A stretch of 64,000 bases of DNA from Exiguobacterium mexicanum (GTDB lineage: Bacteria; Bacillota; Bacilli; Exiguobacteriales; Exiguobacteriaceae): NCBI RefSeq assembly GCF_005960665.1, contig NZ_CP040676.1, forward strand, positions 1,312,501 through 1,376,500. The letters are read 5' to 3'. The notes under the pieces were generated by a model. It was not told the origin of the DNA, did not search any database, and saw nothing but the letters and a program-made list of their open reading frames with translations. The translations under genes and the position numbers were made by a program. Below are positions 33,287 through 42,416 of this stretch, one piece after another (positions within the stretch are counted from its first letter, which is position 1; each line of letters starts with the position of its first letter).

Positions 33287-34043
33287 ATGAGAGCTCCTGT
33301 CTTCGTTTCTGCCACGCCACGAGCAAGATGCTGATGATGACGAGCAGGAACCACGACGACAGCTTGCCGAGGTCAACGAGCGCCCAACCGCTCAACTGGT
33401 TCGGATATGCCCAACCGTTGTAGAACGTGACGATATTTTCCGCGAACCAGATGAAGCAGGCAATCAAAAAGAAGGCGACGACGACGGGCATCGTGAAACG
33501 GCGGTCGTCGAGCCGGTACGTGACGATGGCACGGCCGAAGACGAGAAAGACGAGACCAATCAACACCCAGCGCAAATCGAGCCAAATGTGATGCCAAAAG
33601 AAGTTGAAATAGATGGCGATTCCCAGGCCGAACGCGATGAGCGGTGGAGGCATCTTGAGAAACTCCAAATCAAGGCGGCGCCACGACTGGACGACGTAGC
33701 TGCCGACGCTCGCATACATGAACCCCGCATAGAGCGGGACGCCGAACCATTTCGTCAACGCCTCGTCGGGATAGCTCCATGACCCCATCTGGACTTTGAA
33801 CAGCTCGAGGCCGAGCCCGATAACGTGGAACCAACTGATGACCTTCACTTCTTCCATCGTCTCGAGCCCGGTCTTGACGAGCACGACTTGGACGAATAGG
33901 CACCAAATGAGGAGGACGTCGTAACGCGGAATCGGAAAGTCGAACCATTTCGTCAACGCGAGCGCCCCGAAGATGGCGACCGGGAAGATGCAACTGAGTG
34001 CCTGTTCGTAACCGAAGATGAACAAATAACGGATGCGCCGCAT
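33285..34043 (-). CDS. DUF817 family integral membrane protein
   Basis: The 252 residues have about eight membrane segments. The pattern GYEQALSCIFPVAIF, KVQMGSWSYPDEALTKWFGVPLYAGFMYASVGSYVVQSWRR and ENIVTFYNGWAYPNQLSGWALVDLGKLSSWFLLVI matches DUF817, whose function is unknown. ATG 34043 was chosen over GTG 34052 because TAGGTGAT is then at normal spacing. It follows the YdjM-like gene with 9 bases between, so both are in one operon. Confidence 0.88.
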   Translation of the reverse strand: MRRIRYLFIFGYEQALSCIFPVAIFGALALTKWFDFPIPRYDVLLIWCLFVQVVLVKTGLETMEEVKVISWFHVIGLGLELFKVQMGSWSYPDEALTKWFGVPLYAGFMYASVGSYVVQSWRRLDLEFLKMPPPLIAFGLGIAIYFNFFWHHIWLDLRWVLIGLVFLVFGRAIVTYRLDDRRFTMPVVVAFFLIACFIWFAENIVTFYNGWAYPNQLSGWALVDLGKLSSWFLLVIISILLVAWQKRRQELS

Positions 34044-34052
34044 CGTAATCAC

Positions 34053-34913
34053 CTACAATTCGATGTATTCGTAAAGGAATGACGACTCACCGTCAAAGAA
34101 GCGCGGATCGTAGAGGCCGAGCCGCTCATCATCCTCGACGACGACAACGAACGGGGACCACTGTTTGAGCGTGATCGCTTCTTTATTTTCGGCGAAGAGC
34201 GGATTCAAATCGGCATCGTCCGCACTCGTCAACTCGTATTGGACCTCGGGTTCTTGATAGACCGAGTCACTGTAAATCGACACCGACTCATCGGTCTTTG
34301 TGACGACCGTGAACTGGGTCGGGATGAACGAGGCCGACAGCACCACTTCATCGTGATCGGCGGCATACGACTGATACAAGTACGCCCCTTGCGCACTTTG
34401 AATCAAGACGTGCACGACGATCGCTGCCCAGGCGTAGCGATACACCGTATGACTGATGTCAGTTCGCCGTGCGATCAGCCAGGCGACGAGGAAAATGCCC
34501 CAATAGACGAAATCAACGATCGGGATGACACCGAACGTGACCCGGACATCCGATAACGGTTCGAAGTAACCCGTCCCCCAGGCGTTGAACAAGTCTGCCG
34601 TGTTATGGATGAACACGGACAAGAGCGCCCACCAGAAGTAACGGATATCGGTCACCTTGAACAAGAGGCGCACGAGTATGTAAATGAGTAGCGCGAACAA
34701 CGGGACGAGGAAAATCGAATGGGTGATGCCGCGGTGCCACATCTGATACATCCCTTCCGTGTCCCATAACCGCGAGATGACGTCACTATCTGGGATTTGG
34801 CTCCCGACGAGCGTCGTGACGAACAAAGCACGTTTTTCGTTTTTCTGAAGCTCTCGCTTGTCGGCCGCCCCGTAGAGCGTCAGACCGAACAGCGTATGTG
34901 TGATGGTGTCCAC
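34053..34913 (-). CDS. YdjM-like membrane-bound metal-dependent hydrolase (DUF457)
   Basis: The 286 residues carry the family histidine/aspartate set: DTITHTLFGLTLY, GSQIPDSDVI and MWHRGITHSIFLVPLFALLIY, followed by further membrane segments and a C-terminal extracytoplasmic domain with FxxxWSPFVVVVEDD. The family is predicted to hydrolyse an unknown membrane-associated substrate. GTG 34913 was chosen because AAAAGGAGGAGA precedes it. It lies downstream of a 31-residue membrane-protein gene and a hairpin. Confidence 0.85.
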   Translation of the reverse strand: MDTITHTLFGLTLYGAADKRELQKNEKRALFVTTLVGSQIPDSDVISRLWDTEGMYQMWHRGITHSIFLVPLFALLIYILVRLLFKVTDIRYFWWALLSVFIHNTADLFNAWGTGYFEPLSDVRVTFGVIPIVDFVYWGIFLVAWLIARRTDISHTVYRYAWAAIVVHVLIQSAQGAYLYQSYAADHDEVVLSASFIPTQFTVVTKTDESVSIYSDSVYQEPEVQYELTSADDADLNPLFAENKEAITLKQWSPFVVVVEDDERLGLYDPRFFDGESSFLYEYIEL

Positions 34914-34935
34914 CGGTCTCCTCCTTTTGGACGGA

Positions 34936-34970
34936 AAAGACATCCCCCTCATGACGAGAAGGATGTCCGT
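34936..34970 (-). terminator. Intrinsic terminator of the 31-residue gene
   Basis: GACATCC (34939-34945) and GGATGTC (34961-34967) pair; a short T-run follows on the minus strand. Confidence 0.6.
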
Positions 34971-34976
34971 CCTAGC

Positions 34977-35072
34977 TTATTTCTCTTGGTCCATTTTCAT
35001 GGCGCGTCTTGCGACGACAGCGACAAAAATGACAGCGACAATCGGAATGATTAATGGCATCCAATCTAACAT
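34977..35072 (-). CDS. 31-residue single-pass membrane peptide
   Basis: A very small gene: ATG 35072 preceded by GAAGGGGGA at about 10 bases, encoding one hydrophobic helix (WMPLIIPIVAVIFVAVV) followed by a basic-to-acidic tail (ARRAMKMDQEK) and TAA. The tail predicts the C-terminus in the cytoplasm. A terminator hairpin follows directly. No family is recognised. Confidence 0.65.
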   Translation of the reverse strand: MLDWMPLIIPIVAVIFVAVVARRAMKMDQEK

Positions 35073-35132
35073 CCGCCTGTCCCCCTTCTACAAGTGTCGC
35101 AAGCAGTATATCATACCTTCATTTCAATCGTT

Positions 35133-36128
35133 TCAGTGAATGCTCGCCTTCGCATATCGTTCGGCCATCGCCTCGATCGTCTCGCGCAAATGGTCGCGGA
35201 GGGTGATCGGTTCGAGCACCTCGACTTGCGTGCCGAGCGACAAGAGCCAGAAGACGAACCCGTCGGATACGGCCGCATCGAAGCGGATGAGGAAGCGTTC
35301 TCCGTCTTGAGTAATCGAGACGTCTTCGCCGAGCTTGTCGAAGATGACCGGGAGGACGCGCTCGTCGACGGCAAGGACGATTTCCTCGTCGAGCCCGTTG
35401 TACATATTGAACGACTTTTGGAAGTAGTCATCCGGCAAATGATGTTTCATGCGCGGCGTATCATCCTCGACAATCTCTGAGTTGACGATGCGGTCGACGC
35501 GATAGTTTCGGATTTCCCCGATCGACTCATCGATGCCAATCAAATAATATTGCTCATGGTTCCAGTGCAGGTCAATCGGATTGACGACATAACGCTCGCC
35601 GTCACGGCGAAGCGGGAACGTTCGCTTCGTGGCGTCAAAGCCGACGACGTCCGTATATTGGAACGAGATTGCCTTTTGTTCTTGGATCGCGCGCTGGATG
35701 CGATCGATATGGTAAGGAATCTGTCCGTGTTTCTTCTTCGGTGTCTTGATGATCGACTGGAGCGTTTCCGCTTCCGGAATACTCGTCAGTTTTTGAAGTT
35801 TTTCGACGATCCGCTCTGTCACGTCCTCCGAGATGAACTTCGCCGCGACGATGGCGTCGACCATCATCCGGAGCTCATGGATTTCAAACAAACGGGCCGA
35901 ATGCCAATATTTTTTGGCGAGGCCGTTCTTCTCGAGCTCATCCTGCACCTCGAACCCCGAATCGGTCAATGCTTGGATGTCGTCTTTCACTGATTTTTTT
36001 GCTAACTTAGAAGTATCTCCGATCGTAGATAAATATTCGAGCAAGTCTTCTAACGTCTTTGGATGATTATCATCTGTGTGGCGTTCGAAAAACCGTCTCA
36101 CCTCGAGTAACCTTTCTCGGTTGTTCAC
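35133..36128 (-). CDS. WYL-domain transcriptional regulator
   Basis: A DeoR/YafY-like regulator of 331 residues. The N-terminal winged helix is RLLEVRRFFERHTDDNHPKTLEDLLEYLS...KKSVKDDIQALTDSGFEVQ (about 1-65). The WYL domain (about 140-210) has NPIDLHWNHEQYYLIGID, with YYL in place of WYL, and a C-terminal WCX-type domain follows. The start is GTG 36128 with AAAGGGG upstream. WYL proteins bind nucleic acid or nucleotides and often regulate DNA-damage or defence genes; the target here is not evident. Confidence 0.88.
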   Translation of the reverse strand: MNNRERLLEVRRFFERHTDDNHPKTLEDLLEYLSTIGDTSKLAKKSVKDDIQALTDSGFEVQDELEKNGLAKKYWHSARLFEIHELRMMVDAIVAAKFISEDVTERIVEKLQKLTSIPEAETLQSIIKTPKKKHGQIPYHIDRIQRAIQEQKAISFQYTDVVGFDATKRTFPLRRDGERYVVNPIDLHWNHEQYYLIGIDESIGEIRNYRVDRIVNSEIVEDDTPRMKHHLPDDYFQKSFNMYNGLDEEIVLAVDERVLPVIFDKLGEDVSITQDGERFLIRFDAAVSDGFVFWLLSLGTQVEVLEPITLRDHLRETIEAMAERYAKASIH

Positions 36129-36243
36129 GGTTTAATCCCCTTTCACTTCTCTATGTAAAATATGTATAAACAGACAGTAGCATGTTATTTCCATGAAATA
36201 AAGGTATTTTCCATTACAAATCGTTTAAGGAGGCCCTTCCGCA

Positions 36244-37089
36244 GTGAAACATTACGCGCACGTCAACGGCACGAAAATCGAATATATGGACCGCGGTCAC
36301 GGTCCGGTCATCGTTCTGATTCATGGGACCCAATCATCGAGCCTCGAACCGTACCATGTGGACCGGCTCGTCGTGTCCGGTTTTCGGGTCATAGTCCCAT
36401 CCCGTCCCGGCTACGGTGAGACTCCGTACTCATTTTCGGCTTCACCGCAAGCGTTCGCCACCAACCTACGTCGTTTGATGGAAATCATGGCAATCGATCG
36501 GTATCACGTGTACGGCATTTCGGCCGGTGGCCCGACGGCAATCGAGCTCGCATCGCAGAACGACCACGCGCTCAGCCTGACGCTCGCTGCCGCTGTGACG
36601 AGCGTCGTCGACTTCCCCTATCGGCAATACATCAGCCGTAACGTCGCCCAGCCTGCGTTCATCGCGCTGCAATTTGCGATGAAACAGTTCGTCGCCCGCG
36701 CCATTCAAAAACAACCGTTCGAGGCGACGGCCCGCATGATTCAATCGACGAGCCTGCTCGCACTCGATGTCATCCGCGACGAAGTGACCCCGTACGATAT
36801 CTTCCTATTGAAACGAGTCGCTAGCCAAATGGCGTTCGGTCTCGGTGCCCAGTTCGACCTGCGGCAACAAGTGACCGATGAAGCGCTGCTCGGGGTGACG
36901 TGCCCGACGTATATCGTCCACTCCAAAAATGACAAGGCCGTGCCGGTCCGCCACGCGCATCACGCGAAACGGCTCATCCCGCACGCCCAGCTCACCATCT
37001 TGAACAGCCCCGGCCATTTGATTTGGATTGGTCGTCAAGCACGGAAGAGCGAGCAACAGATTGAACGCTTTATCCGCTTCAACTCATAA
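36244..37089 (+). CDS. Alpha/beta hydrolase
   Basis: A 281-residue alpha/beta-hydrolase. Motifs: VIVLIHGTQSSSLEP (oxyanion hole), nucleophile elbow YGISAGGPTAIELASQ (GISAG), the acid strand CPTYIVHSKNDKAVPVRHAHH, and catalytic His in NSPGHLIWIGRQ. The start is GTG 36244, 10 bases after AAGGAGG. The substrate is unknown. It is divergent from the WYL gene and ends in a strong terminator. Confidence 0.9.
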   Translation: MKHYAHVNGTKIEYMDRGHGPVIVLIHGTQSSSLEPYHVDRLVVSGFRVIVPSRPGYGETPYSFSASPQAFATNLRRLMEIMAIDRYHVYGISAGGPTAIELASQNDHALSLTLAAAVTSVVDFPYRQYISRNVAQPAFIALQFAMKQFVARAIQKQPFEATARMIQSTSLLALDVIRDEVTPYDIFLLKRVASQMAFGLGAQFDLRQQVTDEALLGVTCPTYIVHSKNDKAVPVRHAHHAKRLIPHAQLTILNSPGHLIWIGRQARKSEQQIERFIRFNS

Positions 37090-37113
37090 GACGCCATTCT
37101 AGGCGTCTTTTTT
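37088..37113. terminator. Bidirectional intrinsic terminator
   Basis: AAGACGCC and GGCGTCTT around a 6-base loop with TTTT tail; it overlaps the stop codons of both convergent genes. Confidence 0.85.
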
Positions 37114-37531
37114 AGTCGCCTGGTTCGAGCAGATTGATCAATTTTTCCGTCACGTCAGCCGGAAGGCGGTAGCCGATATTTGTGTCGTCCGCGTCATAAA
37201 GACTGCTTACCGACTTCGCATCATCGTTGAGCCAAAGGTAATAGCGGTCCGTCTCCCCGTCCTCGAAGCGGATTTCGATATCGTATTCCGGCCCAACCAC
37301 ATTGGCGACACCTGGAATTTCGTCTGCCTCACGCAGCATGTCTTCGAACACTCGAATCGATTCCGGTTCGTCGAACGTGACGATATCGCGCTCTTGAAAA
37401 CTGCTGAATCCGTCCGATTCCGAGACGCGGACTTCTTCAATCCCATCCGTCCGAAAATCGTTCGAGCCACAACCGGTCAACGTAAGGGCTAACGTGAAAA
37501 GAGCAAAGACTGACATATGTCTTCGTTTCAT
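37112..37531 (-). CDS. Lipoprotein of unknown function, paralogous to the next gene
   Basis: The 139 residues have a lipoprotein signal (FALFTLALTLTGC, lipobox LTGC at about 18-21). The mature domain begins VRVSESDGFSSFQERDIVTFDEPESIRVFEDMLREADE and ends in GYRLPADVTEKLINLLEP. The same layout appears in the neighbouring 37605-38021 gene, so the two are paralogs. The domain contains the aspartate-rich beta pattern YDIEIRFEDGETDRYYLWL. No named family is recognised. Both lie on the same strand about 75 bases apart. Confidence 0.75.
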   Translation of the reverse strand: MKRRHMSVFALFTLALTLTGCGSNDFRTDGIEEVRVSESDGFSSFQERDIVTFDEPESIRVFEDMLREADEIPGVANVVGPEYDIEIRFEDGETDRYYLWLNDDAKSVSSLYDADDTNIGYRLPADVTEKLINLLEPGD

Positions 37532-37604
37532 AAAAGGGGGTCCTTTAACTGTGTTTGGTAGCTATACGTAATTCAAAAAAAGTTACACATCACACGTCAA
37601 TCAC

Positions 37605-38021
37605 TTACTCGTCCACCCCGAGCACTTGAATCAACTGATTCGTCATATCTCTCGACACGCGATAGATGAGATGCGGATGCGTCACATCCATCAAAAAGCT
37701 CGGTTGATGTTTCTGTCCGAGCCAAAGATGATACTGTGCCATCATCCCGCCCTTCCAATGAAGCTCCAAGTCAAAGTCCGGTTCCCCGTGAATGGAATCT
37801 TCGAGCGCATCATCTGCATTACGCAGCATGTCCGCGAACGATCTCACTTTTTCGATTCCATTGAACATGATGAAATCTGTCTCATTGAACGAACCAATTC
37901 CTGACGACTCAGCAACTCTCGCTTGAATCATCTCTTCTCTATTCAACTCATTCTCCTCTGAGTTCATAAATGCTTTGAACATCGCCGAAGCCCCTGTGAA
38001 GATTGCCCGATCTAGTTTCAT
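37605..38021 (-). CDS. Paralog of the neighbouring lipoprotein domain, apparently without a signal peptide
   Basis: The 138 residues align with the lipoprotein downstream: ARVAESSGIGSFNETDFIMFNGIEKVRSFADMLRNADD, FDLELHWKGGMMAQYHLWL and IYRVSRDMTNQLIQVL. The N-terminus MKLDRAIFTGASAMFKAFMN has no lipobox cysteine and is only weakly hydrophobic, so this copy may be cytosolic or its signal may have decayed. ATG 38021 follows GGGGTGATGG. Confidence 0.65.
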   Translation of the reverse strand: MKLDRAIFTGASAMFKAFMNSEENELNREEMIQARVAESSGIGSFNETDFIMFNGIEKVRSFADMLRNADDALEDSIHGEPDFDLELHWKGGMMAQYHLWLGQKHQPSFLMDVTHPHLIYRVSRDMTNQLIQVLGVDE

Positions 38022-38102
38022 GTCCATCACCCCATTCATGTTGATCGTTATCTTTTACGAAAATCCGGACGAAAGGTTTCACAAATTTTGACATCGGATC
38101 AT

Positions 38103-38390
38103 TCAGGCCTGTTTTCGCATTCGCTCCAAGAAAATCGGCAATATGTTCAATAGAATCGAGATGCTCGTTAAGACCCACCACGCTCGTCCCATACCTGGTA
38201 TGACATCCGCCAACGCACTCCAATCCTCCGCTTCGACCCAGACTGATAAATAGCTGTAATCTGCACACACCGTCAATGCGGTCAAGGACAACGCAATCGC
38301 CATCGGTAGCTTATAGTCTTTCCCGACGCTGAACGTATACAAATTGACCAGTGTCGCCCCAATCGCGAGCAATCCTAAAACCATCCACAT
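38103..38390 (-). CDS. Three-segment membrane protein of unknown function
   Basis: About 95 residues with three hydrophobic segments (MVLGLLAIGATLVNLYTF, MAIALSLTALTVCADYSYL and WVLTSISILLNILPIFL). The codon at 38390 is preferred over 38399 because GGGG then lies 9 bases upstream. No family is recognised. Confidence 0.6.
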   Translation of the reverse strand: MWMVLGLLAIGATLVNLYTFSVGKDYKLPMAIALSLTALTVCADYSYLSVWVEAEDWSALADVIPGMGRAWWVLTSISILLNILPIFLERMRKQA

Positions 38391-38464
38391 GTAAACCATC
38401 CCCTATACCATATGTAATTTATTCCCTATTTCTAGAATAGCATATAGAGTTCATTCTGTAGGTA

Positions 38465-38495
38465 AACAAAAAAGCCAAGCCGAAGCTCAGCTCTT
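38465..38495 (-). terminator. Terminator of the sucrose operon
   Basis: On the minus strand an 11-bp stem with a TTCG tetraloop (GAGC...GCTT) is followed by a T-run, right after the scrB stop codon. Confidence 0.75.
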
Positions 38496-38497
38496 CC

Positions 38498-39916
38498 TTA
38501 TTGATACGTCCAACCGGTCAGGCTCGCAGTCGCGCCTTCGTAACGCAACTGTTTCTCGAGCTCGCTCGGGAAGACACGGAGCGTGGCGACCGCCTCACCG
38601 TCATTGACGAAGCATTCGACACTTGACGAGTCGACGAACACGTGAAGCGACGTCACATGAATCGCTTTCGTCCGTGTCGTGCCAAACTCGGTCGCGAACG
38701 GCTCTCCGGCATTCGTCCGGTCGATCGTCAATTCGCCTGCCGTCGCGTCGTAACGAATGACGAGTGACTCATTCTCGACCTGAAGCAGGTCGAGCGTGAA
38801 GTCTGACCCATCCGTTTTCACCTCAAGCTCATACCGGTCCGGTGTCGCGACGCTGATTGATGTGCCGGACGCGTCGAGGAATGTGTCTTGGCGAAGCGTT
38901 GTCATCTCCGCCACCGGACGCTGCTTGAGCATCCCTTCCTCAATTGTGAGCACACGCGGTAACGTCAAGGCGTGGGCCCAACCGAAGCGGTCCGTCGGAT
39001 ACTCGATTTCAGGGAGTCCCATCCAACCGACGAGAACGCGTCGTCCGTCCTGTTCTGTCGTCTGTGGGGCGTAAAAATCAAACCCGAAGTCGAGCTCCTC
39101 GAACGCTCCGTGGGTGAATGTTAACGTCTCAACGTCGAGCTTGCCGATCAAGAACCCAGACTGATAGATGTTGTGATAGCGATGCCCGTCCGGTTCAATC
39201 CCTTGCGGCGAGAAGACGAGGACGTGCTGCCCGTTCAGTTCGAACACGTCGGGACATTCCCACATGTAGCCGAACGAATCGAGTCCCGTCTTGATTTCAC
39301 CGAGGAACGTCCAGTCATCCAAGTCGACCGAGTGATACAAGACGACGCAACCCGTCTCGTCCGTACGTTGTGCGCCGACGACGGCGTAATAGGCGCCGTC
39401 CTCGAGCCACACTTTCGGGTCACGGAAATGTTCCGTGTACCCGGCCGGCACGTCCGGAATCGCGACATTGCGACGTTCGATCTTGCCATCCCGCAACACG
39501 CCGATCACTTGCGAGGTGTGACGCGTCCAGTCATCCGTCCGGTGATTGCCCGTGTACATGACGTGGAGTTCCCCGTCTTTCACGAACCCGCTGCCTGAAT
39601 AGGCACCGTGTGAATCTTCGGTCGTCTCCGGGACTAACGCCACCCCGCGGTCCGTCCACGTGACGAGGTCGGGTGATGTGACATGATACCAGTGTTTGAG
39701 ACCGTGTACCGGTCCGAGCGGGAACCACTGATAGAACATGTGATATTCCCCGTTGTAATACGTGAATCCGTTCGGGTCGTTCAGGAGTCCCGTCGGCGGT
39801 TGGATATGGTATCCGAACCGCCACGGGGAAGCTGCCGTCTTCGTGCGGAGCGTCTCCATCTCGAGGGCACTCACGTCACGTAACGAGCGGTAACGCTCTG
39901 CCTTCGTCCAACTCAT
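38498..39916 (-). CDS. scrB: Sucrose-6-phosphate hydrolase (GH32)
   Basis: It cleaves sucrose-6-phosphate from the PTS into glucose-6-phosphate and fructose. The 472-residue length is normal. The GH32 triad is present: nucleophile Asp47 in LLNDPNGF, transition-state stabiliser Asp166 in FRDPKVW, and acid/base Glu220 in WECPD. A C-terminal beta-sandwich includes HVFVDSSSVECFVNDGEAV. The start has AAAAGGAAGTG. It is third in the scrK-scrA-scrB operon, 18 bases after scrA. Confidence 0.95.
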   Translation of the reverse strand: MSWTKAERYRSLRDVSALEMETLRTKTAASPWRFGYHIQPPTGLLNDPNGFTYYNGEYHMFYQWFPLGPVHGLKHWYHVTSPDLVTWTDRGVALVPETTEDSHGAYSGSGFVKDGELHVMYTGNHRTDDWTRHTSQVIGVLRDGKIERRNVAIPDVPAGYTEHFRDPKVWLEDGAYYAVVGAQRTDETGCVVLYHSVDLDDWTFLGEIKTGLDSFGYMWECPDVFELNGQHVLVFSPQGIEPDGHRYHNIYQSGFLIGKLDVETLTFTHGAFEELDFGFDFYAPQTTEQDGRRVLVGWMGLPEIEYPTDRFGWAHALTLPRVLTIEEGMLKQRPVAEMTTLRQDTFLDASGTSISVATPDRYELEVKTDGSDFTLDLLQVENESLVIRYDATAGELTIDRTNAGEPFATEFGTTRTKAIHVTSLHVFVDSSSVECFVNDGEAVATLRVFPSELEKQLRYEGATASLTGWTYQ

Positions 39917-39934
39917 AACATCACTTCCTTTTCA

Positions 39935-41365
39935 TTATGCTGCTTGTTTGACTGCTTCTTTTTTCGCTTGGCGTTTCGCGAGCACGAACGTCAATCCGAA
40001 GGCAACCGCGAAGGCGATAGCCATACCGATGATATACGAGACGATTGACGCTGGTGCGATTGAGATGATCCCTGGAAGACCTGCCGCACCGAGGGCAACG
40101 GCGAGGACTTCACGTCCGACGATGAACGCCGAGGCGACGCCTGAACCGATGATGGCCGCGATGAACGGATAACGAAGTTTCAAGTTGACCCCGAACATTG
40201 CCGGTTCCGTGATGCCGAGGAGTGCCGAGATTCCAGATGCTGAAGCGACACCTTTCATCTTTTGGTCACGTGTCAAGAAGAAGACAGCGAGTGTGGCCGC
40301 ACCTTGCGCGACGTTCGACATGGCTGCGATTGGGAAGATGAATGATCCACCCGTACGTGCGATATCGGCAAGAAGCTGTGTCTCGATGGCGATGAAACTG
40401 TGGTGCATCCCTGTGATGACGATCGGTGCGTACAAGAGACCCATGACGAGACCGCCGAAGAAGCCGAGTGAGTCGTACGTCCAAACGAGACCGTCGATGA
40501 TCAAGTTACCCGCTTCGCGTGTGATCGGTCCGACGAAGGCGAACGTGACGAACGCCGTAATGAGGAGCGAGAGGAGCGGTGTGAGCAAGATATCGAGTGA
40601 TGCTGGCATGAATTTGCGAATATTGATTTCAAGTTTCGACAAGATATAAGCGGATACGAGGACCGGTAACACTTGTCCTTGGTAACCGAGTTTCTCGATT
40701 TCAAAGCCGAGAATGTTCCAAACCGGGATATCACCGACCGTTGCTTGCGCATAGGCGTTGACGAGATCCGGGTGAACCATGATCATCCCGAGCGCGGCGC
40801 CGAGGTACGGATTACCCCCAAACCGCTTGGCGGCGGAGAACCCGATCAAGACGGGCAGGAAGACGAAGGCGGCGTTCGCGAACGTGTTGATCATCGCGGC
40901 GAGATCGGCGATGCCTGGGTACTGATCGATGAGTGAGCTTCCTTCGAAGAACAAATCAGGTGCCGTGAGCAAGTTGTTGATCCCCATCAAGAGACCGCCG
41001 GCGACGATGGCCGGGATGATTGGGACGAAGATATCAGACAACATTTTGACGAACTGTTGGAGCGGGTTGCCTTTCTTCGCGCCGGCCGACTTGACGTCGC
41101 TTGTCGACATATCGCCGAGGCCTGTCAATTCAGCGAACTCAGCGTACACCTTGTTAACCGTACCTGCACCGATGATGATTTGATACTGGCCACCGGTCGA
41201 GAACGTTCCTTTGACGACGTCGAGGGCGTCAAGTTTCTTCTCGTCGACTTTCGATTCGTCGTTCAAGACGAGGCGGAGCCGGGTCGCGCAGTGGGCCGCG
41301 GCGGCGACGTTGTCTTTCCCGCCGAGAGCCTCTAAAATCGCTTCTGCTTCTTGTCTGTAGTTCAT
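39935..41365 (-). CDS. scrA: PTS sucrose transporter, EIIBC (no EIIA domain)
   Basis: It imports sucrose and phosphorylates it. EIIB domain with phospho-Cys26 in [12 protein letters not shown] and [15 protein letters not shown], then an EIIC domain with [18 protein letters not shown] and about ten membrane segments; 476 residues. The protein ends in a basic tail ([14 protein letters not shown]) with no EIIA domain, so it must receive phosphate from a separate EIIA-Glc-type protein. The EIIA of the beta-glucoside EIIBCA in this window is a candidate. Its start overlaps the scrK stop (ATGA). Confidence 0.93.
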   Translation of the reverse strand: MNYRQEAEAILEALGGKDNVAAAAHCATRLRLVLNDESKVDEKKLDALDVVKGTFSTGGQYQIIIGAGTVNKVYAEFAELTGLGDMSTSDVKSAGAKKGNPLQQFVKMLSDIFVPIIPAIVAGGLLMGINNLLTAPDLFFEGSSLIDQYPGIADLAAMINTFANAAFVFLPVLIGFSAAKRFGGNPYLGAALGMIMVHPDLVNAYAQATVGDIPVWNILGFEIEKLGYQGQVLPVLVSAYILSKLEINIRKFMPASLDILLTPLLSLLITAFVTFAFVGPITREAGNLIIDGLVWTYDSLGFFGGLVMGLLYAPIVITGMHHSFIAIETQLLADIARTGGSFIFPIAAMSNVAQGAATLAVFFLTRDQKMKGVASASGISALLGITEPAMFGVNLKLRYPFIAAIIGSGVASAFIVGREVLAVALGAAGLPGIISIAPASIVSYIIGMAIAFAVAFGLTFVLAKRQAKKEAVKQAA

Positions 41366-42306
41366 GCTGGTTTCCCTCCTAGCGTTTCAAGTACGCGTTG
41401 TTGTGTTGGTATGGCTGGAATCGCGCCGTATGCCGTGCACGTCAATGCGCCGGTCACGTTCGCGTATTCAATATCCTTTAGTAAACGGTCGTCATCGATG
41501 CCTAGAGTCGCTAAGCGATACAAGTAGGCGCCGACAAAGGCATCACCCGCTCCCGTCGAATCGACGCTTTCAATTTTCACTGAAGCGATGACGTCTTTGA
41601 CATCTTTCGTCGCAATCAGCGTCCCGCGCGAGCCGAGTGTGATGGCGATTCGTTTCGCACCCGTTTCGAGAAGCGACGCGATCGCTTCGTCTAAATCGTC
41701 AAGCCCGGTCAATAAATGCGCTTCCTCCTCGCTCAACTTGACGAAGTCTGCTTCGGCGATGAAGTGGAGCGAATCTTGTTTGAACGCCTCGAGGTCGGTC
41801 ACAAGCGCGTCACGGTAGTTCGGATCGAACGAGACGAACAGGCCGTCACGCTTGGCGAACTGGAGCAGTTTGAAATAAGCGTTCTTTAACTCACCGTCGA
41901 GGAGTGCCGTCGCCGATCCGAAATGGACGATGTCCCCAGGCTTGAAGGCCGACAAATCAATCGACTCGAACGCATAATCGCCGTCGCTACCGCGGCGGAA
42001 CGTGAAGTCCCGTTCCCCGTCTTCTTGAATCGACACGAACGCGAACGTCGTGTCACCTTCCTCAACTAGATTCTCGACGCCGACGCCGTTGTCGACGAGC
42101 GTCTGTTTTAAAAATCGTCCGAACGGGTCTGCCCCGACTTGACCGAGGAAACTCGAATTTCCTCCGTGTTTACTGACGACTGCCGCGACGTTTGCCGGTG
42201 CGCCCCCTGCTTTCTTTACGAATGTCGTCCCGTTGACGAGGTCGCTCGATGCGTCCTCGCAAACCCAATCAATCAATAGTTCACCAATGCAATGTACGGT
42301 GTTCAT
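41362..42306 (-). CDS. scrK: Fructokinase (PfkB family)
   Basis: It phosphorylates the fructose released by ScrB. The 314 residues have PfkB signatures: [40 protein letters not shown], and the ATP/catalytic motif [15 protein letters not shown] with the catalytic Asp. ATG 42306 was chosen for the TGGAGGTGG site ahead of it; the frame runs on 39 bases upstream. It is the first gene of the sucrose operon; two ScrR-type operators lie in the 110 bases upstream. Confidence 0.93.
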   Translation of the reverse strand: MNTVHCIGELLIDWVCEDASSDLVNGTTFVKKAGGAPANVAAVVSKHGGNSSFLGQVGADPFGRFLKQTLVDNGVGVENLVEEGDTTFAFVSIQEDGERDFTFRRGSDGDYAFESIDLSAFKPGDIVHFGSATALLDGELKNAYFKLLQFAKRDGLFVSFDPNYRDALVTDLEAFKQDSLHFIAEADFVKLSEEEAHLLTGLDDLDEAIASLLETGAKRIAITLGSRGTLIATKDVKDVIASVKIESVDSTGAGDAFVGAYLYRLATLGIDDDRLLKDIEYANVTGALTCTAYGAIPAIPTQQRVLETLGGKPA

Positions 42307-42350
42307 CCGTCCACCTCCATGTCTGAATGTCGTGCTTCGTATCACTTATC

Positions 42351-42360
42351 GAACCGGTTC
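42351..42360. promoter_or_regulatory. ScrR-type operator 1
   Basis: GAACCGGTTC, a LacI-family half-site pair, repeats the core of the larger palindrome at 42379-42402; centres are 35 bases apart. It lies about 45 bases upstream of scrK. Confidence 0.65.
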
Positions 42361-42378
42361 CAAAAACGAATAAAAAAA

Positions 42379-42402
42379 TGTTGCGGAACCGGTTCCGCAA
42401 CA
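42379..42402 (-). promoter_or_regulatory. ScrR-type operator 2, also shaped like the scrR terminator
   Basis: A perfect 24-bp palindrome around GGAACCGGTTCC. On the minus strand it directly follows the scrR stop by about 15 bases and is followed at once by seven T, so in RNA it forms a 10-bp stem with CCGG loop plus U-tract. It can serve both as repressor site and as intrinsic terminator of scrR. Confidence 0.65.
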
Positions 42403-42416
42403 CAAATGTAATCGAT

